From JAAGZL01 sp050288625 (lineage in GTDB: Bacteria; Pseudomonadota; Gammaproteobacteria; Chromatiales; Chromatiaceae): DNA of 64,000 nt. Each line of letters opens with the position of its first letter. Positions within the stretch are counted from its first letter, which is position 1. Positions 7,326 to 16,859 of this stretch are shown one piece after another. Location of the stretch: positions 1-64,000 of the forward strand of contig JBNKEE010000047.1 in assembly GCA_050288625.1 (NCBI GenBank), in the 5' to 3' direction. Made by a program: the position numbers and the translations under genes. The notes beneath the pieces are model-generated. The model was not told the DNA's origin. It saw only the letters and a list, made by a program, of their open reading frames with translations, and made no database searches.

Positions 7326-10300
7326 GATGGGCATATCTGGCCGCATCGCCTCCAGTTTCCTCACCACCAGTATCACTCCCCTGTTGGCTCTGGTGGGGCT
7401 ACTGCTCGGTCTTTTTGCCGTGATGATCACCCCGCGGGAGGAGGAACCGCAGATCGATGTCACCTTCGCTAACATCTTCATCCCCTTCCCTGGTGCCACT
7501 GCCACCGAGATCGAAAGCCTGGTTGCCACACCGGCGGAGCAGGTTATGTCCGAGATTGAAGGAGTAAAACATATCTACTCCACCTCCCGCCCCGGCATGG
7601 CGGTCCTGACCGTACGCTATAAGGTAGGTGTAAACCGTAATGACGCCATACTGCGTCTTTACGATAAGATCTACTCCAATCAGGACTGGCTCCCCCCCAA
7701 TTTAGGGGTTAGTCAGCCCATTGTAAAACCCAAGGGCATCGATGATGTGCCTATCGTCACCGCCACCCTGTGGACTGATGATCCAGAAATGGGCAGCTAT
7801 GAATTGGGACAGGTGGCCCACGCCATTGAGGCGGAATTGAAGCGGATCCCTGGGACCAGAGATATCTACACCGTGGGTGCACCGGAACATGTAGTGAGCG
7901 TACTGTTGGACCCTCAGGCCCTGGCCGGATACAACATAAACCTGAACGACCTGCAACGAGCCCTCTCCGCCGCCAACGCAGTGCGCGACAACCTGAGCAT
8001 CACCAACGACAACCGCGAGATACTGATCCAGTCCGGCGCCTTTCTCTCTAGCGCGGAACAGGTGGGCGATCTGGTGGTGGGCGTACACGACGATGGCCCA
8101 GTCTACCTGCGCGATGTAGCCAGTATAAAACACGGCCCTGATCAGCCCAGCCAGTATGTATGGATGGGTGGTGGTCCCGGCAGCAAAGACCAGACCCTGT
8201 CCACCTCCGGCACCATGCCGGCTGTTACCATCGCCGTCGCCAAAAAACCCGGCACCAACGCGGTGGACATCGCCAATGCAGTGATCGAGCGCTTCGAACA
8301 ACTAAAGGGCATATTTATCCCCGAAGGCGTACACGCCAGCATTACCAGAAACTACGGCGAGACCGCAGACGCCAAGGCCAAAAAGCTGATCAGCAAGCTG
8401 ATCTTCGCCACCGTATCCGTGGTCCTGCTGGTCCTGTTCGCCCTAGGCTGGCGCGAGGCCATCATCGTGGGGGCGGCCGTGGTCATAACCCTAGCCATAA
8501 CTCTGTTCGCTTCCTGGGCCTGGGGCTTCACCCTGAACCGGGTCTCCCTGTTCGCCCTGATCTTCTCCATCGGCATCCTGGTGGATGACGCCATCGTGGT
8601 GGTGGAGAACATCCATCGCCACATCAGCATGGGGGCAAAGAACCTGTTGGAGGCCATTCCCAAGGCGGTGGACGAGGTGGGCGGTCCCACCATCCTGGCC
8701 ACCTTCACCGTGATCGCGGCCCTGATGCCCATGGCCTTCGTCAGCGGCCTGATGGGGCCTTACATGAGTCCGATCCCGATCAACGCCTCCATGGGCATGC
8801 TGATCTCCCTGCTGGTGGCATTTATCCTCACCCCCTGGCTCACCAACAAGGCCCTATCCGGAACGGCCCACGCCCATGCCGGACATGAAGAGGAGATAGA
8901 CGAGAAGGACCCGCTGTTCCAATTCTTTCACCGTCTGATGCACCCGTTCATCGAATTCAAGGAGGGGGCCAAAAGGCGCAAGCTGTTGCTGTTCTCCCTG
9001 CTGGGACTGATCGCCTTCTCCATGCTACTGGTGGTGTCCAAGGCGGTGATAATGAAGATGCTGCCCTTCGACAATAAATCTGAGTTCCAGGTGATCCTGG
9101 ATATGCCGGAGGGCACCAGCCTGGAACAGACCGCCCGAGTGCTGGACGAGATCGGCGGCTACCTAAAGACCGTACCTGAGGTCACCAACTACCAGACCTA
9201 TGCCGGTACCTCTGCCCCCATCAGCTTCAACGGCCTGGTGCGCCAATACTATCTACGCGAGGCCCCCAACCTGGGCGACATCCAGGTCAACCTGCTGGAT
9301 AAACATAACCGTGATCGCCAAAGCCATGAGATCGCCCTGGCCTTGCGTCCACCTATTCAGGAGATTGCCGCTCGCTATCAGGGCAACGTAAAGATAGTGG
9401 AACTACCTCCAGGTCCACCAGTCATGTCGCCTCTGGTGGCCGAGGTCTATGGGCTAGACTACCAGGGGCAGATCGGCGTGGCCAAACAGGTGCGTGAGCT
9501 GTTCAGCCAGACCCAGGATGTGATAGACGTGGACGACAGCGTGGAGTACCCATCGGACAAACTCCTGCTCCTGGTGGACCGCACCAAGGCCGCCCTGCTT
9601 GGGGTATCCCAGGACAGCATCACTCAGGCCATGGCCACGGTGATCGGCGGCAATGACATGACCTACCTGCATGGCAAGAACATGAAGTACGCAGTCCCGA
9701 TCAGAGTAAAATATGCCGAGGCCGACAGATCAAACCTGCTGCAGATCTTGTCTCTGAAGATCTCCAGCATGAACGGGGAATCCGTGCCTCTGTCCGAAAT
9801 AGTGAAAGTAGTCCCGTCCAAGCGTGAGTACTCCATCAACCATAAGGACCTGCTGCCCGTGGTCTACGTAACCGGTGACATGGCGGGTGATACCGACAGT
9901 CCCCTATACGGCATGTTCGGTATATCCGATGCCATAGATGAACAAGGGAAACTGGAGCAGTGGTTCATCTCTCAGCCGGAGAATCCATACTCCTACAGCG
10001 TCAAGTGGGACGGCGAGTGGCAGATCACCTACGACACCTTCCGCGATATGGGCATCGCCTACTCGGTAGGCCTGATCCTGATCTATCTGCTGGTAGTGGC
10101 CCAGTTCCGCTCCTACCTGGTACCGCTGATAATCATGGCCCCCATCCCTCTAACCATCATCGGCATCATGCCGGGGCATGCTCTGCTGCACCTGTTCACC
10201 GGCTCCACACAGTTCACCGCCACCTCAATGATCGGCATGATCGCCCTGGCAGGCATCATCGTGCGCAACTCCATCCTGTTGGTGGACTTTATCAATCAGC

Positions 10301-10557
10301 AGGTGCGCGCTGGAGTTGAACTGGAGGATGCGGTGATACGTTCTTCGGTGGTCAGGGCCAAACCGATCATACTCACTGCCATCGCCGCCATGGCAGGCGC
10401 CTTCTTCATCCTGGATGATCCCATCTTCAGTGGCCTTGCCGTATCGTTGATCTTCGGGCTGTTCGTTTCTACGGCACTGACCTTGATCGTTATCCCGGTG
10501 GTCTATTATGCGGTGATGCAGACCAGGGTGAGGCAGATTAAGGAGGGGTTGGGGTGA
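7318..10557 (+). CDS. RND family efflux transporter permease (AcrB-type)
   Basis: The 1079-residue permease has the RND plan: an N-terminal membrane helix, a large periplasmic loop, a six-helix bundle from about residue 355, a second periplasmic loop and a second bundle near the C-terminus. The proton-relay region in TM4 is intact (SIGILVDDAIVVVENIHRH, with the DD pair), and the SMIGMIALAGIIVRNSILLVDF block follows in the C-terminal half. It uses the proton gradient to export substrates from the periplasm or membrane. Translation begins at GTG 7318 inside the adaptor gene, with an ATG three codons later as an alternative. The sequence looks unlike classic drug pumps AcrB/MexB; substrate unknown. 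Confidence 0.94.
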   Translation: MNKMGISGRIASSFLTTSITPLLALVGLLLGLFAVMITPREEEPQIDVTFANIFIPFPGATATEIESLVATPAEQVMSEIEGVKHIYSTSRPGMAVLTVRYKVGVNRNDAILRLYDKIYSNQDWLPPNLGVSQPIVKPKGIDDVPIVTATLWTDDPEMGSYELGQVAHAIEAELKRIPGTRDIYTVGAPEHVVSVLLDPQALAGYNINLNDLQRALSAANAVRDNLSITNDNREILIQSGAFLSSAEQVGDLVVGVHDDGPVYLRDVASIKHGPDQPSQYVWMGGGPGSKDQTLSTSGTMPAVTIAVAKKPGTNAVDIANAVIERFEQLKGIFIPEGVHASITRNYGETADAKAKKLISKLIFATVSVVLLVLFALGWREAIIVGAAVVITLAITLFASWAWGFTLNRVSLFALIFSIGILVDDAIVVVENIHRHISMGAKNLLEAIPKAVDEVGGPTILATFTVIAALMPMAFVSGLMGPYMSPIPINASMGMLISLLVAFILTPWLTNKALSGTAHAHAGHEEEIDEKDPLFQFFHRLMHPFIEFKEGAKRRKLLLFSLLGLIAFSMLLVVSKAVIMKMLPFDNKSEFQVILDMPEGTSLEQTARVLDEIGGYLKTVPEVTNYQTYAGTSAPISFNGLVRQYYLREAPNLGDIQVNLLDKHNRDRQSHEIALALRPPIQEIAARYQGNVKIVELPPGPPVMSPLVAEVYGLDYQGQIGVAKQVRELFSQTQDVIDVDDSVEYPSDKLLLLVDRTKAALLGVSQDSITQAMATVIGGNDMTYLHGKNMKYAVPIRVKYAEADRSNLLQILSLKISSMNGESVPLSEIVKVVPSKREYSINHKDLLPVVYVTGDMAGDTDSPLYGMFGISDAIDEQGKLEQWFISQPENPYSYSVKWDGEWQITYDTFRDMGIAYSVGLILIYLLVVAQFRSYLVPLIIMAPIPLTIIGIMPGHALLHLFTGSTQFTATSMIGMIALAGIIVRNSILLVDFINQQVRAGVELEDAVIRSSVVRAKPIILTAIAAMAGAFFILDDPIFSGLAVSLIFGLFVSTALTLIVIPVVYYAVMQTRVRQIKEGLG

Positions 10558-10637
10558 TTGGGTTTATCTTCTAACTTGAACGCAAAATGCAAATAACCTC
10601 CATTCTTCATCTCAGCGAAGGCCGGGATCCTGGAAAT

Positions 10638-10664
10638 CTCCCTCTCCCCAATGGGGAGAGGGAG
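10638..10664. repeat. Perfect intergenic palindrome (REP-like or terminator-like)
   Basis: A 13-base arm beginning CTCCCTCTCCCCA is followed by a single A and its exact reverse complement. It lies 80 nt after the RND gene in a 264-nt intergenic stretch. A transcript would form a very stable hairpin, but no run of U follows on either strand, so it is a weak candidate for a canonical terminator. CCCTCTCC/GGAGAGGG palindromes are common dispersed repeats in proteobacterial genomes, which I think is the better reading. Only one copy was seen in this window. Confidence 0.5.
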
Positions 10665-10821
10665 TATCGTGGCTAACTAAACCAACTCCGATACCGCCAA
10701 GAACAAGATTCCTCACGCGTACTCCCCAGGGTAACGGGGAAACAAAAAACATATACCCCACATTTCTCTTGGACTATCCTTAATACTGAACATGAAATAA
10801 GAACCGAGTGATGAAAAATAG

Positions 10822-11889
10822 ATGGCAAAACTTCTACGAGAGATCATCAAATCACTTCGATCACGCACTAGAGTCTATGACACGTTTCCGGTTAGCTTAG
10901 CCATCTGTATTCTTGGATTTCTATCCCACTTTTCATTCATATTTTTATTCGATTATTGGGGCATTCCATCACTATCCTATTTTAATATTTTCAGTAGCCT
11001 GTTATGGGCCTGGGCAATAATTGAAGTATTGCGTGGTTTCGCCTACCGCTCTGTCTATATCGGCTCTTCTGAAATACTGCTGCATGCTGTATTCGCAATG
11101 GCTATTCTGGGGCAGGACTCAGGATTCGGTCTCTATCTATGGCCATTGGCCGCCTGGTTAGCATATCACCCAGAAATAAAACACAGGTTTGCACTCATTG
11201 CCGGTTCCGTCAGTATCATTTTATGGGTCTTAGGACGAATCTATTGGGGTCATGCCTCTGATGTCACACTATCCGCTGACACCTTAGCCATGATGCAACG
11301 GACAAATACTACTATCGCAGGCCTTGCGTTTGTTTTTGCTATTGTCAGCGCCCGTATGGTGGTCGAAAAACAAAGCAAGTTATTGACAGAACAGGCGGGC
11401 AGGGATGAGTTGACCGGCCTATACAACCGGCACTATTTAACTGGATTTATAAATGAACATGAGCGAGCTGACCTGACGGACAGGCGAGCCTATGCCATGA
11501 TAATCACCGATATTGATCATTTTAAGGCCATAAATGACCAATATGGACATGAGATTGGCGATAACGTGCTAAAGACCTTTTCATTATGTCTGCAAAACAG
11601 TGTCAGAAAAAGAGACCTTGTCTGTCGCTGGGGAGGCGAAGAGTTCATCATAATTTTGCCAAAATGCACACTTGAGAAGGCTACAACAAAGGCCGAAGAG
11701 ATACGAAGAGCGGTCGCTGATGAAATCATTGACGATGAACTGGCCCAGCCGATTTCAATAACTGCTAGTTTCGGGGTGACAGTAAGTGCCACTGCAGAAT
11801 GCTTTACCGATCTCCTCTCAAGAGCAGACAAACTACTGTACCAAGCAAAAAAATCCGGGCGAAACCTCGTAGTTGCAGAACAGCACTAA
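10822..11889 (+). CDS. Membrane-anchored diguanylate cyclase (GGDEF domain)
   Basis: The 355-residue protein has about five or six hydrophobic segments in residues 20-185, forming a membrane sensor module I cannot assign to a MASE family, and then a complete GGDEF domain (about 195-352). The active-site loop reads GGEEF, which is a functional variant. The RxxD inhibitory site (RKRD) lies five residues before it, so product inhibition by c-di-GMP is expected. The metal-binding DIDHFKAINDQYGH motif is intact. It makes cyclic di-GMP from two GTP. It is monocistronic, and the input signal is unknown. Confidence 0.93.
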   Translation: MAKLLREIIKSLRSRTRVYDTFPVSLAICILGFLSHFSFIFLFDYWGIPSLSYFNIFSSLLWAWAIIEVLRGFAYRSVYIGSSEILLHAVFAMAILGQDSGFGLYLWPLAAWLAYHPEIKHRFALIAGSVSIILWVLGRIYWGHASDVTLSADTLAMMQRTNTTIAGLAFVFAIVSARMVVEKQSKLLTEQAGRDELTGLYNRHYLTGFINEHERADLTDRRAYAMIITDIDHFKAINDQYGHEIGDNVLKTFSLCLQNSVRKRDLVCRWGGEEFIIILPKCTLEKATTKAEEIRRAVADEIIDDELAQPISITASFGVTVSATAECFTDLLSRADKLLYQAKKSGRNLVVAEQH

Positions 11890-11935
11890 TGAAGAAATAG
11901 AATAATCATGTTTTACGTAAAGAACCATAAAGCGA

Positions 11936-11954
11936 GGCGGACATTTTATCCGCC
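11936..11954. terminator. Possible hairpin between convergent genes
   Basis: GGCGGA and TCCGCC form a 6-bp stem with a 7-nt loop in the 88-nt gap between the convergent diguanylate cyclase and lipoprotein genes. There is no clear U-tract, so it is a weak terminator candidate supported mainly by its location. Confidence 0.3.
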
Positions 11955-11977
11955 ACACCCACTATTGCTCTTACTAA

Positions 11978-12304
11978 TTATTCTTTATCTTTATTTTTAT
12001 TGTATTCCTGAACCATCGTCTGACATGCACCTCCTTCCGGGTCTGGCTCACACATCTGCTTGATAGATTCACAAGCGGCCATACCCATGGCCATAGCCAT
12101 GTTGCTCATGGCCCCCATCATGGCCTTGGCCTGTGGATTGTCCTCAGCAGATGCCTCACTGTTCGCCTTCATATCTTCCGACGCCTCAGTCATCTTCTGT
12201 TTACAATCTTCGTATACCTCTACCCATTCAGGTTCACCTCCACACCCGCTCACCCCTCCTGCCAGTAGCGCGGCTAAGGTTAAATGTTTTAGATTATGTT
12301 GCAT
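11978..12304 (-). CDS. Hypothetical lipoprotein
   Basis: The 108-residue protein has a lipoprotein signal sequence (residues 1-21, basic N-terminus, hydrophobic core LTLAALLAGG) ending in VSGC, so the mature N-terminus would be the lipidated cysteine. The rest is rich in Met, Ala and Glu with KAMMGAMSNMAMAMGMAAC in the middle, and has four further cysteines (DCKQKM, ACESIKQMCEPD, GACQTM) that could form disulfides in the periplasm. I recognise no family. It lies 31 nt downstream of the hydrolase gene on the same strand and may be cotranscribed with it. Confidence 0.75.
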   Translation of the reverse strand: MQHNLKHLTLAALLAGGVSGCGGEPEWVEVYEDCKQKMTEASEDMKANSEASAEDNPQAKAMMGAMSNMAMAMGMAACESIKQMCEPDPEGGACQTMVQEYNKNKDKE

Positions 12305-12335
12305 GAAATTCCCCCTGTCTGTTGCGAATGCAATC

Positions 12336-13124
12336 TTATATAGACGTTAAAAACTCTTCGATACCCTGGGTGACAACATCTGGATTTTCCACCGGTGACA
12401 TATGTCCCGCCTCAGGAACCATGATCATCTCAGCACCCTCAATCTTCTCCTGCATCTGTTGCATAACTGCGGGCGGTGTAATGGCATCATTTTCGCCCAC
12501 CAGCAGCAGGGTGGGGATCTGGATCTCTCCAAGGACATGGGTTGTATCGGTCCGGGCCGCCATGGCCAACAGACATCCCTTAACCCCGATAGGCGACTCC
12601 GCCTGTGCCCTTTCCAATAAGACATTGTAGGTTTCTGGGATCTTGTTCGGAGCTTCATCGCTAAAGGCAATGGGAACAAAGTCGGAGGCAAATTGCTCCA
12701 CCCCTTCACGATTGATTAGGCTTATGGCATTAGCCCGTTTTAGCCTTCCCTCATCGTCATCTGCCTCTGCCTTGGTGTCGCAGAGGATGAGTGCGCGAAA
12801 CCTTTCCGGTTCCCTCTCTATTGCTCGCAGTGCTATATATCCGCCCATGGAGAATCCGACAATAACGGGGTTGTGCAGATCTAGCCCGTCGATAACAGCC
12901 AACAGATCATCGACAAACATCTCTATAGTAAATTGACCATCGCCCGGAGGGGTCTCACCTAGCCCGCGAACATCATAGGTGATGCAATAGTTGGTCTCCT
13001 TAAGCCGCTTTATCTGCTGAGCCCACATACTGGAATTATATGGGAACCCGTGAACAAAGATGATAGGGGTCTGCTGCCTGTCTCCATGTTCGGATACCGC
13101 TATTCCGTTTACATACTTTCCCAT
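12336..13124 (-). CDS. Alpha/beta-fold hydrolase
   Basis: The 262-residue protein is a single alpha/beta-hydrolase domain. The oxyanion-hole HGFPYNSSMW, the nucleophile elbow GFSMGG, the acid in GENDAITP and the histidine in AGHMSPVENP give a complete Ser-Asp-His triad. It most resembles the 3-oxoadipate enol-lactonase/BioH-like esterase branch, but nothing nearby belongs to aromatic degradation or biotin synthesis, so the substrate is open. The start ATG is preceded by GAGAGG. It lies 24 nt downstream of pmbA on the same strand, possibly the last part of the yhdP-tldD operon. Confidence 0.88.
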   Translation of the reverse strand: MGKYVNGIAVSEHGDRQQTPIIFVHGFPYNSSMWAQQIKRLKETNYCITYDVRGLGETPPGDGQFTIEMFVDDLLAVIDGLDLHNPVIVGFSMGGYIALRAIEREPERFRALILCDTKAEADDDEGRLKRANAISLINREGVEQFASDFVPIAFSDEAPNKIPETYNVLLERAQAESPIGVKGCLLAMAARTDTTHVLGEIQIPTLLLVGENDAITPPAVMQQMQEKIEGAEMIMVPEAGHMSPVENPDVVTQGIEEFLTSI

Positions 13125-13148
13125 ATCGAACCTCTCAATATTATTTGT

Positions 13149-14492
13149 TTATTCGCCAGCAATAGTCATGGACTCGATCAACCAGGAGCCGGTCCGTACG
13201 CTGGTGCGTGGATCTATATCGTTGCCAACCGCTAGCAGCTGCATAAACATCTGTTTTAGGTTGCCTGCCACAGTTACCTCATGCACCGGGTATTGAATCT
13301 CCCCGTTCTCCACCCAAAAACCAGCCGCACCCCGCGAGTAATCGCCGGTAACCATGTTGATGCCATGCCCCATGAGCTCGGTGACTAACAAACCCCGGCC
13401 CATCTTCTTGAGCAGTCCTGGCAGATCCTGGTCACCCTGTTCTATGGTAAGGTTGCGCACACCACCAGCGTTGCCTGTTGTCTGCATCCCCAGCTTGCGT
13501 GCAGAGTAGCTGCTCAAGACATAGCCTTGGAGTATGCCTTGGTCGACGATATCTCTCGCACTGGTAGTCACGCCTTCAGAATCGAAAGGGGCGCTGGCCA
13601 GTCCGCGCGATAACAGGGGGTTTTCGTGGATGCGCACGAACTCGGGAAATATCCGTTTGCCCAGGTGATCAACCAGAAAAGAGGATTGGCGGTATAGGGC
13701 TGTGCCACTGATCGCTCGCACCAGGCTTCGTAAAAGCCCCACCGCCATGTCGGCCTGGAAGATAACAGGTGCCTCTCTAGTACCAATCTTGCGCGCGCCC
13801 AAGCGCGCCAGGGTTCTCTCCCCCGCCTTGCCGCCCACCACCTCGGCCTCCTCCAGGTCTGCTGCAGCCCGCCCTGAGCTGTACCAGTAATCGCGCTGCA
13901 TACCCTGTTCGTCCTGACCCAGAACGGAACAACTCAGGCTGTGGCGACTGCTAGGATAGCCGCCTATGAAGCCGTGACTATTGCCGTATACATGCAGACC
14001 GCTGTGGGTATTGAGGGTTGCGCCCTCGGAGTTGTTTATCTGTGGGGCATAGTTCAGTGCCGCCATCTCACAGCGTTTACCAAGCTCAATTGCAGCATCC
14101 ACCTCTATGCCCCAGGGATGATAAAGATCCAGGTCCGGGATCTCCGTTGCCATCAGCTCCGCATCGGCCAGGCCGGCGCAATCATCTTCCGATGTGTATC
14201 TAGCTATGCTGCATGCGGCCTTGACTGTATCGATGATGGCCTGATGGCTAAGATCAGATGTACTGGCAGAGCCTTTGCGCTGTCCGAAGAATACACTGAC
14301 ACCTAATCCGTTGTCTCTGGTATGCTCAATGGTCTCCGCCTCTCCCATGCGCACCGTGGCAGATAGACCGGAGTCGCTGCTTACCGCCGCCTCAGCAGAG
14401 CTTGCACCCTGCTTCTTTGCTTCAGTCAGTAGATCTTCCACTAACTGTTGCAGACGGGCCTGTCGTTGCAGGATGTTGTCCGAACTATGCAT
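13149..14492 (-). CDS. pmbA: Metalloprotease TldD/E subunit TldE (PmbA)
   Basis: TldE pairs with TldD to make a heterodimeric metalloprotease that degrades unfolded peptides and, in E. coli, processes microcin B17 and CcdA. TldE itself lacks the zinc site, and no HExxxH is seen here. The family-typical GLGVSVFFGQRKGSAST, LGARKIGTREAPVIF and GAAGFWVENGEIQYPVHEVTVAG segments are present. I place the start at ATG 14492 (447 residues), giving an 8-nt ATGCATAG overlap with the tldD stop; an in-frame TTG at 14504 is less likely. It is the fourth gene of the yhdP-nit-tldD-pmbA string. Confidence 0.95.
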   Translation of the reverse strand: MHSSDNILQRQARLQQLVEDLLTEAKKQGASSAEAAVSSDSGLSATVRMGEAETIEHTRDNGLGVSVFFGQRKGSASTSDLSHQAIIDTVKAACSIARYTSEDDCAGLADAELMATEIPDLDLYHPWGIEVDAAIELGKRCEMAALNYAPQINNSEGATLNTHSGLHVYGNSHGFIGGYPSSRHSLSCSVLGQDEQGMQRDYWYSSGRAAADLEEAEVVGGKAGERTLARLGARKIGTREAPVIFQADMAVGLLRSLVRAISGTALYRQSSFLVDHLGKRIFPEFVRIHENPLLSRGLASAPFDSEGVTTSARDIVDQGILQGYVLSSYSARKLGMQTTGNAGGVRNLTIEQGDQDLPGLLKKMGRGLLVTELMGHGINMVTGDYSRGAAGFWVENGEIQYPVHEVTVAGNLKQMFMQLLAVGNDIDPRTSVRTGSWLIESMTIAGE

Positions 14493-15927
14493 TGGTACCA
14501 CCAACGGTCATATTATCTATCTTCAGGGTCGGCTGGCCCACGCCAACTGGTAGGCTCTGCCCCTCCTTACCGCAGGTACCGACGCCGGCATCCAGTTCCA
14601 GGTCATTACCGATCATGCTTATTCTGTTCATCACCTCCGGGCCGTTACCGATTAGGGTCGCCCCCTTTACCGGCCTGGTTACCTTACCGTCTTCGATAAG
14701 ATAAGACTCGCTGGCGGAGAACACGAACTTACCGGATGTGATATCCACCTGGCCGCCGCCGAAGTTGACCGCGTACAGACCTTTTTTAACTGAGGCTATA
14801 ATCTCTTCCGGTTGATGCCCCCCCGGCAGCATGTAAGTGTTAGTCATGCGCGGCATGGGAAGATGTGCATAGGACTCACGTCGACCATTGCCGGTGGGCG
14901 CCACCCCCATCAAACGGGCGTTAAGCCTGTCCTGCATATAGCCCTTCAGGATGCCGTCCTCAATCAAGACGTTGTATTGCGAGGGCGTGCCTTCATCATC
15001 TATGTTTAGAGAGCCACGCCGACCCGGCATAGTGCCATCATCCACTACGGTGCAGCCCTTGGTAGCCACCTGTTCACCAATGCAGCCGCTAAAGGCGGAG
15101 GTACCCTTGCGATTAAAGTCCCCCTCCAGACCATGTCCCACCGCCTCATGCAACAACACCCCAGGCCAACCCGGACCCAGCACCACCGGCATGCTGCCAG
15201 CTGGTGCCTCCTCTGCCTCCAGGTTAAGGAGGGCCTGGCGCGCCGCCTCCCGAGCGTATGTCAGGGCCCGGTCTTGTTCCAGCAGAAACTGTAACCCGTC
15301 TCTGGCCCCGCCACCGCCAGTCCCCTGCTCCAGACGACCTTTCTGTTCTGCTATCACTTGCACGTTACAGCGTACCAGAGGGCGTACATCTCCGCTCAGG
15401 GTGCCGTCGCTGGAAACCACCAACACTACATCATGCACCGCCACCAGACTGGCAATGACCCGTTTTATCCGCGGGTCCTGCTGACGCGCTTCCGCCTCTA
15501 GTCTGTACAACAGATCAATCTTGGCTTGATCACTGATACTCTCCAACGGATTGATGGGTTGGTAAAGAGTGCGTCCGACCGGAGAGGCATTGACTTTGAT
15601 GGGGGTGTTGCCGCCGCCGCTAGCGATAGCGCGGGCTGTTTGTCCGGCCTCCAGCAGGGTATCCAAGTGAATCTCGTCAGTGTAGGCAAAACCGGTCTTT
15701 TCACCGGAGATGGCGCGTACTCCTACTCCCTGCTCTATGTTGAAGTTGCCCTCTTTGATGATGCCGTCTTCCAGCACCCATGACTCCAGACGGCTGGCCT
15801 GGAAGTAGGCGTCGGCTGCATCTATCTGCCCGCCCAGTAGCTGCCCCATTAGGCGGTCCAGATGAGAATCGGTCAGCTCGGCCGGCGCCAGGATGGCGCT
15901 TCGTGCTATTTTAATCAGGTCAGGCAT
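14485..15927 (-). CDS. tldD: Metalloprotease TldD
   Basis: The 480-residue catalytic subunit of the TldD/TldE protease carries the zinc-binding HEAVGHGLEGD motif at about residue 260 (HExxxH), with the downstream DEGTPSQYNVLIEDGILKGY and GG-rich region typical of the family. It lies between the nitrilase homologue and pmbA with 8-nt overlaps on both sides, so the three are translationally coupled. The gene pairs tldD-pmbA adjacent, whereas in E. coli they are unlinked. The length matches E. coli TldD (481). Confidence 0.97.
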   Translation of the reverse strand: MPDLIKIARSAILAPAELTDSHLDRLMGQLLGGQIDAADAYFQASRLESWVLEDGIIKEGNFNIEQGVGVRAISGEKTGFAYTDEIHLDTLLEAGQTARAIASGGGNTPIKVNASPVGRTLYQPINPLESISDQAKIDLLYRLEAEARQQDPRIKRVIASLVAVHDVVLVVSSDGTLSGDVRPLVRCNVQVIAEQKGRLEQGTGGGGARDGLQFLLEQDRALTYAREAARQALLNLEAEEAPAGSMPVVLGPGWPGVLLHEAVGHGLEGDFNRKGTSAFSGCIGEQVATKGCTVVDDGTMPGRRGSLNIDDEGTPSQYNVLIEDGILKGYMQDRLNARLMGVAPTGNGRRESYAHLPMPRMTNTYMLPGGHQPEEIIASVKKGLYAVNFGGGQVDITSGKFVFSASESYLIEDGKVTRPVKGATLIGNGPEVMNRISMIGNDLELDAGVGTCGKEGQSLPVGVGQPTLKIDNMTVGGTNA

Positions 15928-16756
15928 CTATTCTGCAGGTTATCTGTCTGTGTTCCAGTGCCGGGAAGGCACGACGAGTGTTTTTCAGTAGGTCCAAGTC
16001 TATTTCACCCATGGCGAAGCCGTTACCACGTGCAACCATGCCTTGGATATTACCCCAGGGGTCCACCACCATGCTGTGTCCGTAGGTCTCGCGGCCGTTT
16101 ACGTGATAGCCGCCCTGAGCGGCTGCGATCATGTAGCTCAGATTTTCGATGGCCCTGGTCTGGATCAGGGGTTGCCAATGGGCCTTGCCAGTATGGGCGG
16201 TGAAGGATGCCGGCAACACGGCTATCTCCATACCCTCGTCCAATAGGTTACGGAATTGCTCCGGGAAACGCAGATCGTAACATACGGCTAAACCGATGCG
16301 CCCGAAAGGGGAGTCCACCACCACTGTCTCATTTCCGGACTCTATGGTCTCCGACTCGCTATATCTCTCACCGGTTGCCGGAAGTTGTACGTCAAACAGG
16401 TGGATCTTGTCATAGCGTGCCACCTGCTTTCCGTTATTGTCAAATACCAGACAGGCCGCCCTGATCTTATTTGGGTCGTTGGCGATCAGGGGCACGGTCC
16501 CGCCCACAATCCAGATGTCGTTATCCGCTGCAAGTTGACTTAGGAATGCCTGCAGTGGTCCGTTGCCTGGCTCTTCCTTCAACTTAAGCTTGTCCTGCTC
16601 CAATTTACCCATAAAGGCAAAATTTTCCGGCAGTACTATTAGCTCGGCCCCTGCTTCGACAGCTTCACCGACTACCTTTTTAACCTCAAGAAGATTTGCG
16701 CTTGTGTTCGGTCCTGACGCCATCTGGATGGCGGCTACTTTATGTTTCTCAGCCAC
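15920..16756 (-). CDS. Carbon-nitrogen hydrolase (Nit1/Nit2-like amidase)
   Basis: The 278-residue protein has the Glu-Lys-Cys triad of the nitrilase superfamily: Glu in LPENFAF, Lys in RYDKIHLFD and Cys in GLAVCYDLRFPE. It groups with the Nit branch, whose characterised members deaminate deaminated glutathione or omega-amidate substrates as metabolite repair. The gene is between yhdP and tldD, a very conserved neighbourhood in Pseudomonas-like genomes, and overlaps tldD by 8 nt. Specific substrate is inferred only from family and context. Confidence 0.92.
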   Translation of the reverse strand: MAEKHKVAAIQMASGPNTSANLLEVKKVVGEAVEAGAELIVLPENFAFMGKLEQDKLKLKEEPGNGPLQAFLSQLAADNDIWIVGGTVPLIANDPNKIRAACLVFDNNGKQVARYDKIHLFDVQLPATGERYSESETIESGNETVVVDSPFGRIGLAVCYDLRFPEQFRNLLDEGMEIAVLPASFTAHTGKAHWQPLIQTRAIENLSYMIAAAQGGYHVNGRETYGHSMVVDPWGNIQGMVARGNGFAMGEIDLDLLKNTRRAFPALEHRQITCRIDA

Positions 16757-16859
16757 AACTGTTAACTCTGTTCGTTTAATTAATGGGTATCACACCAGAA
16801 TAGCATCATCAGCTGTTTTTGTGGGTATTCCGCTGATCTGCTAAAGGTGTAAGTCTACT

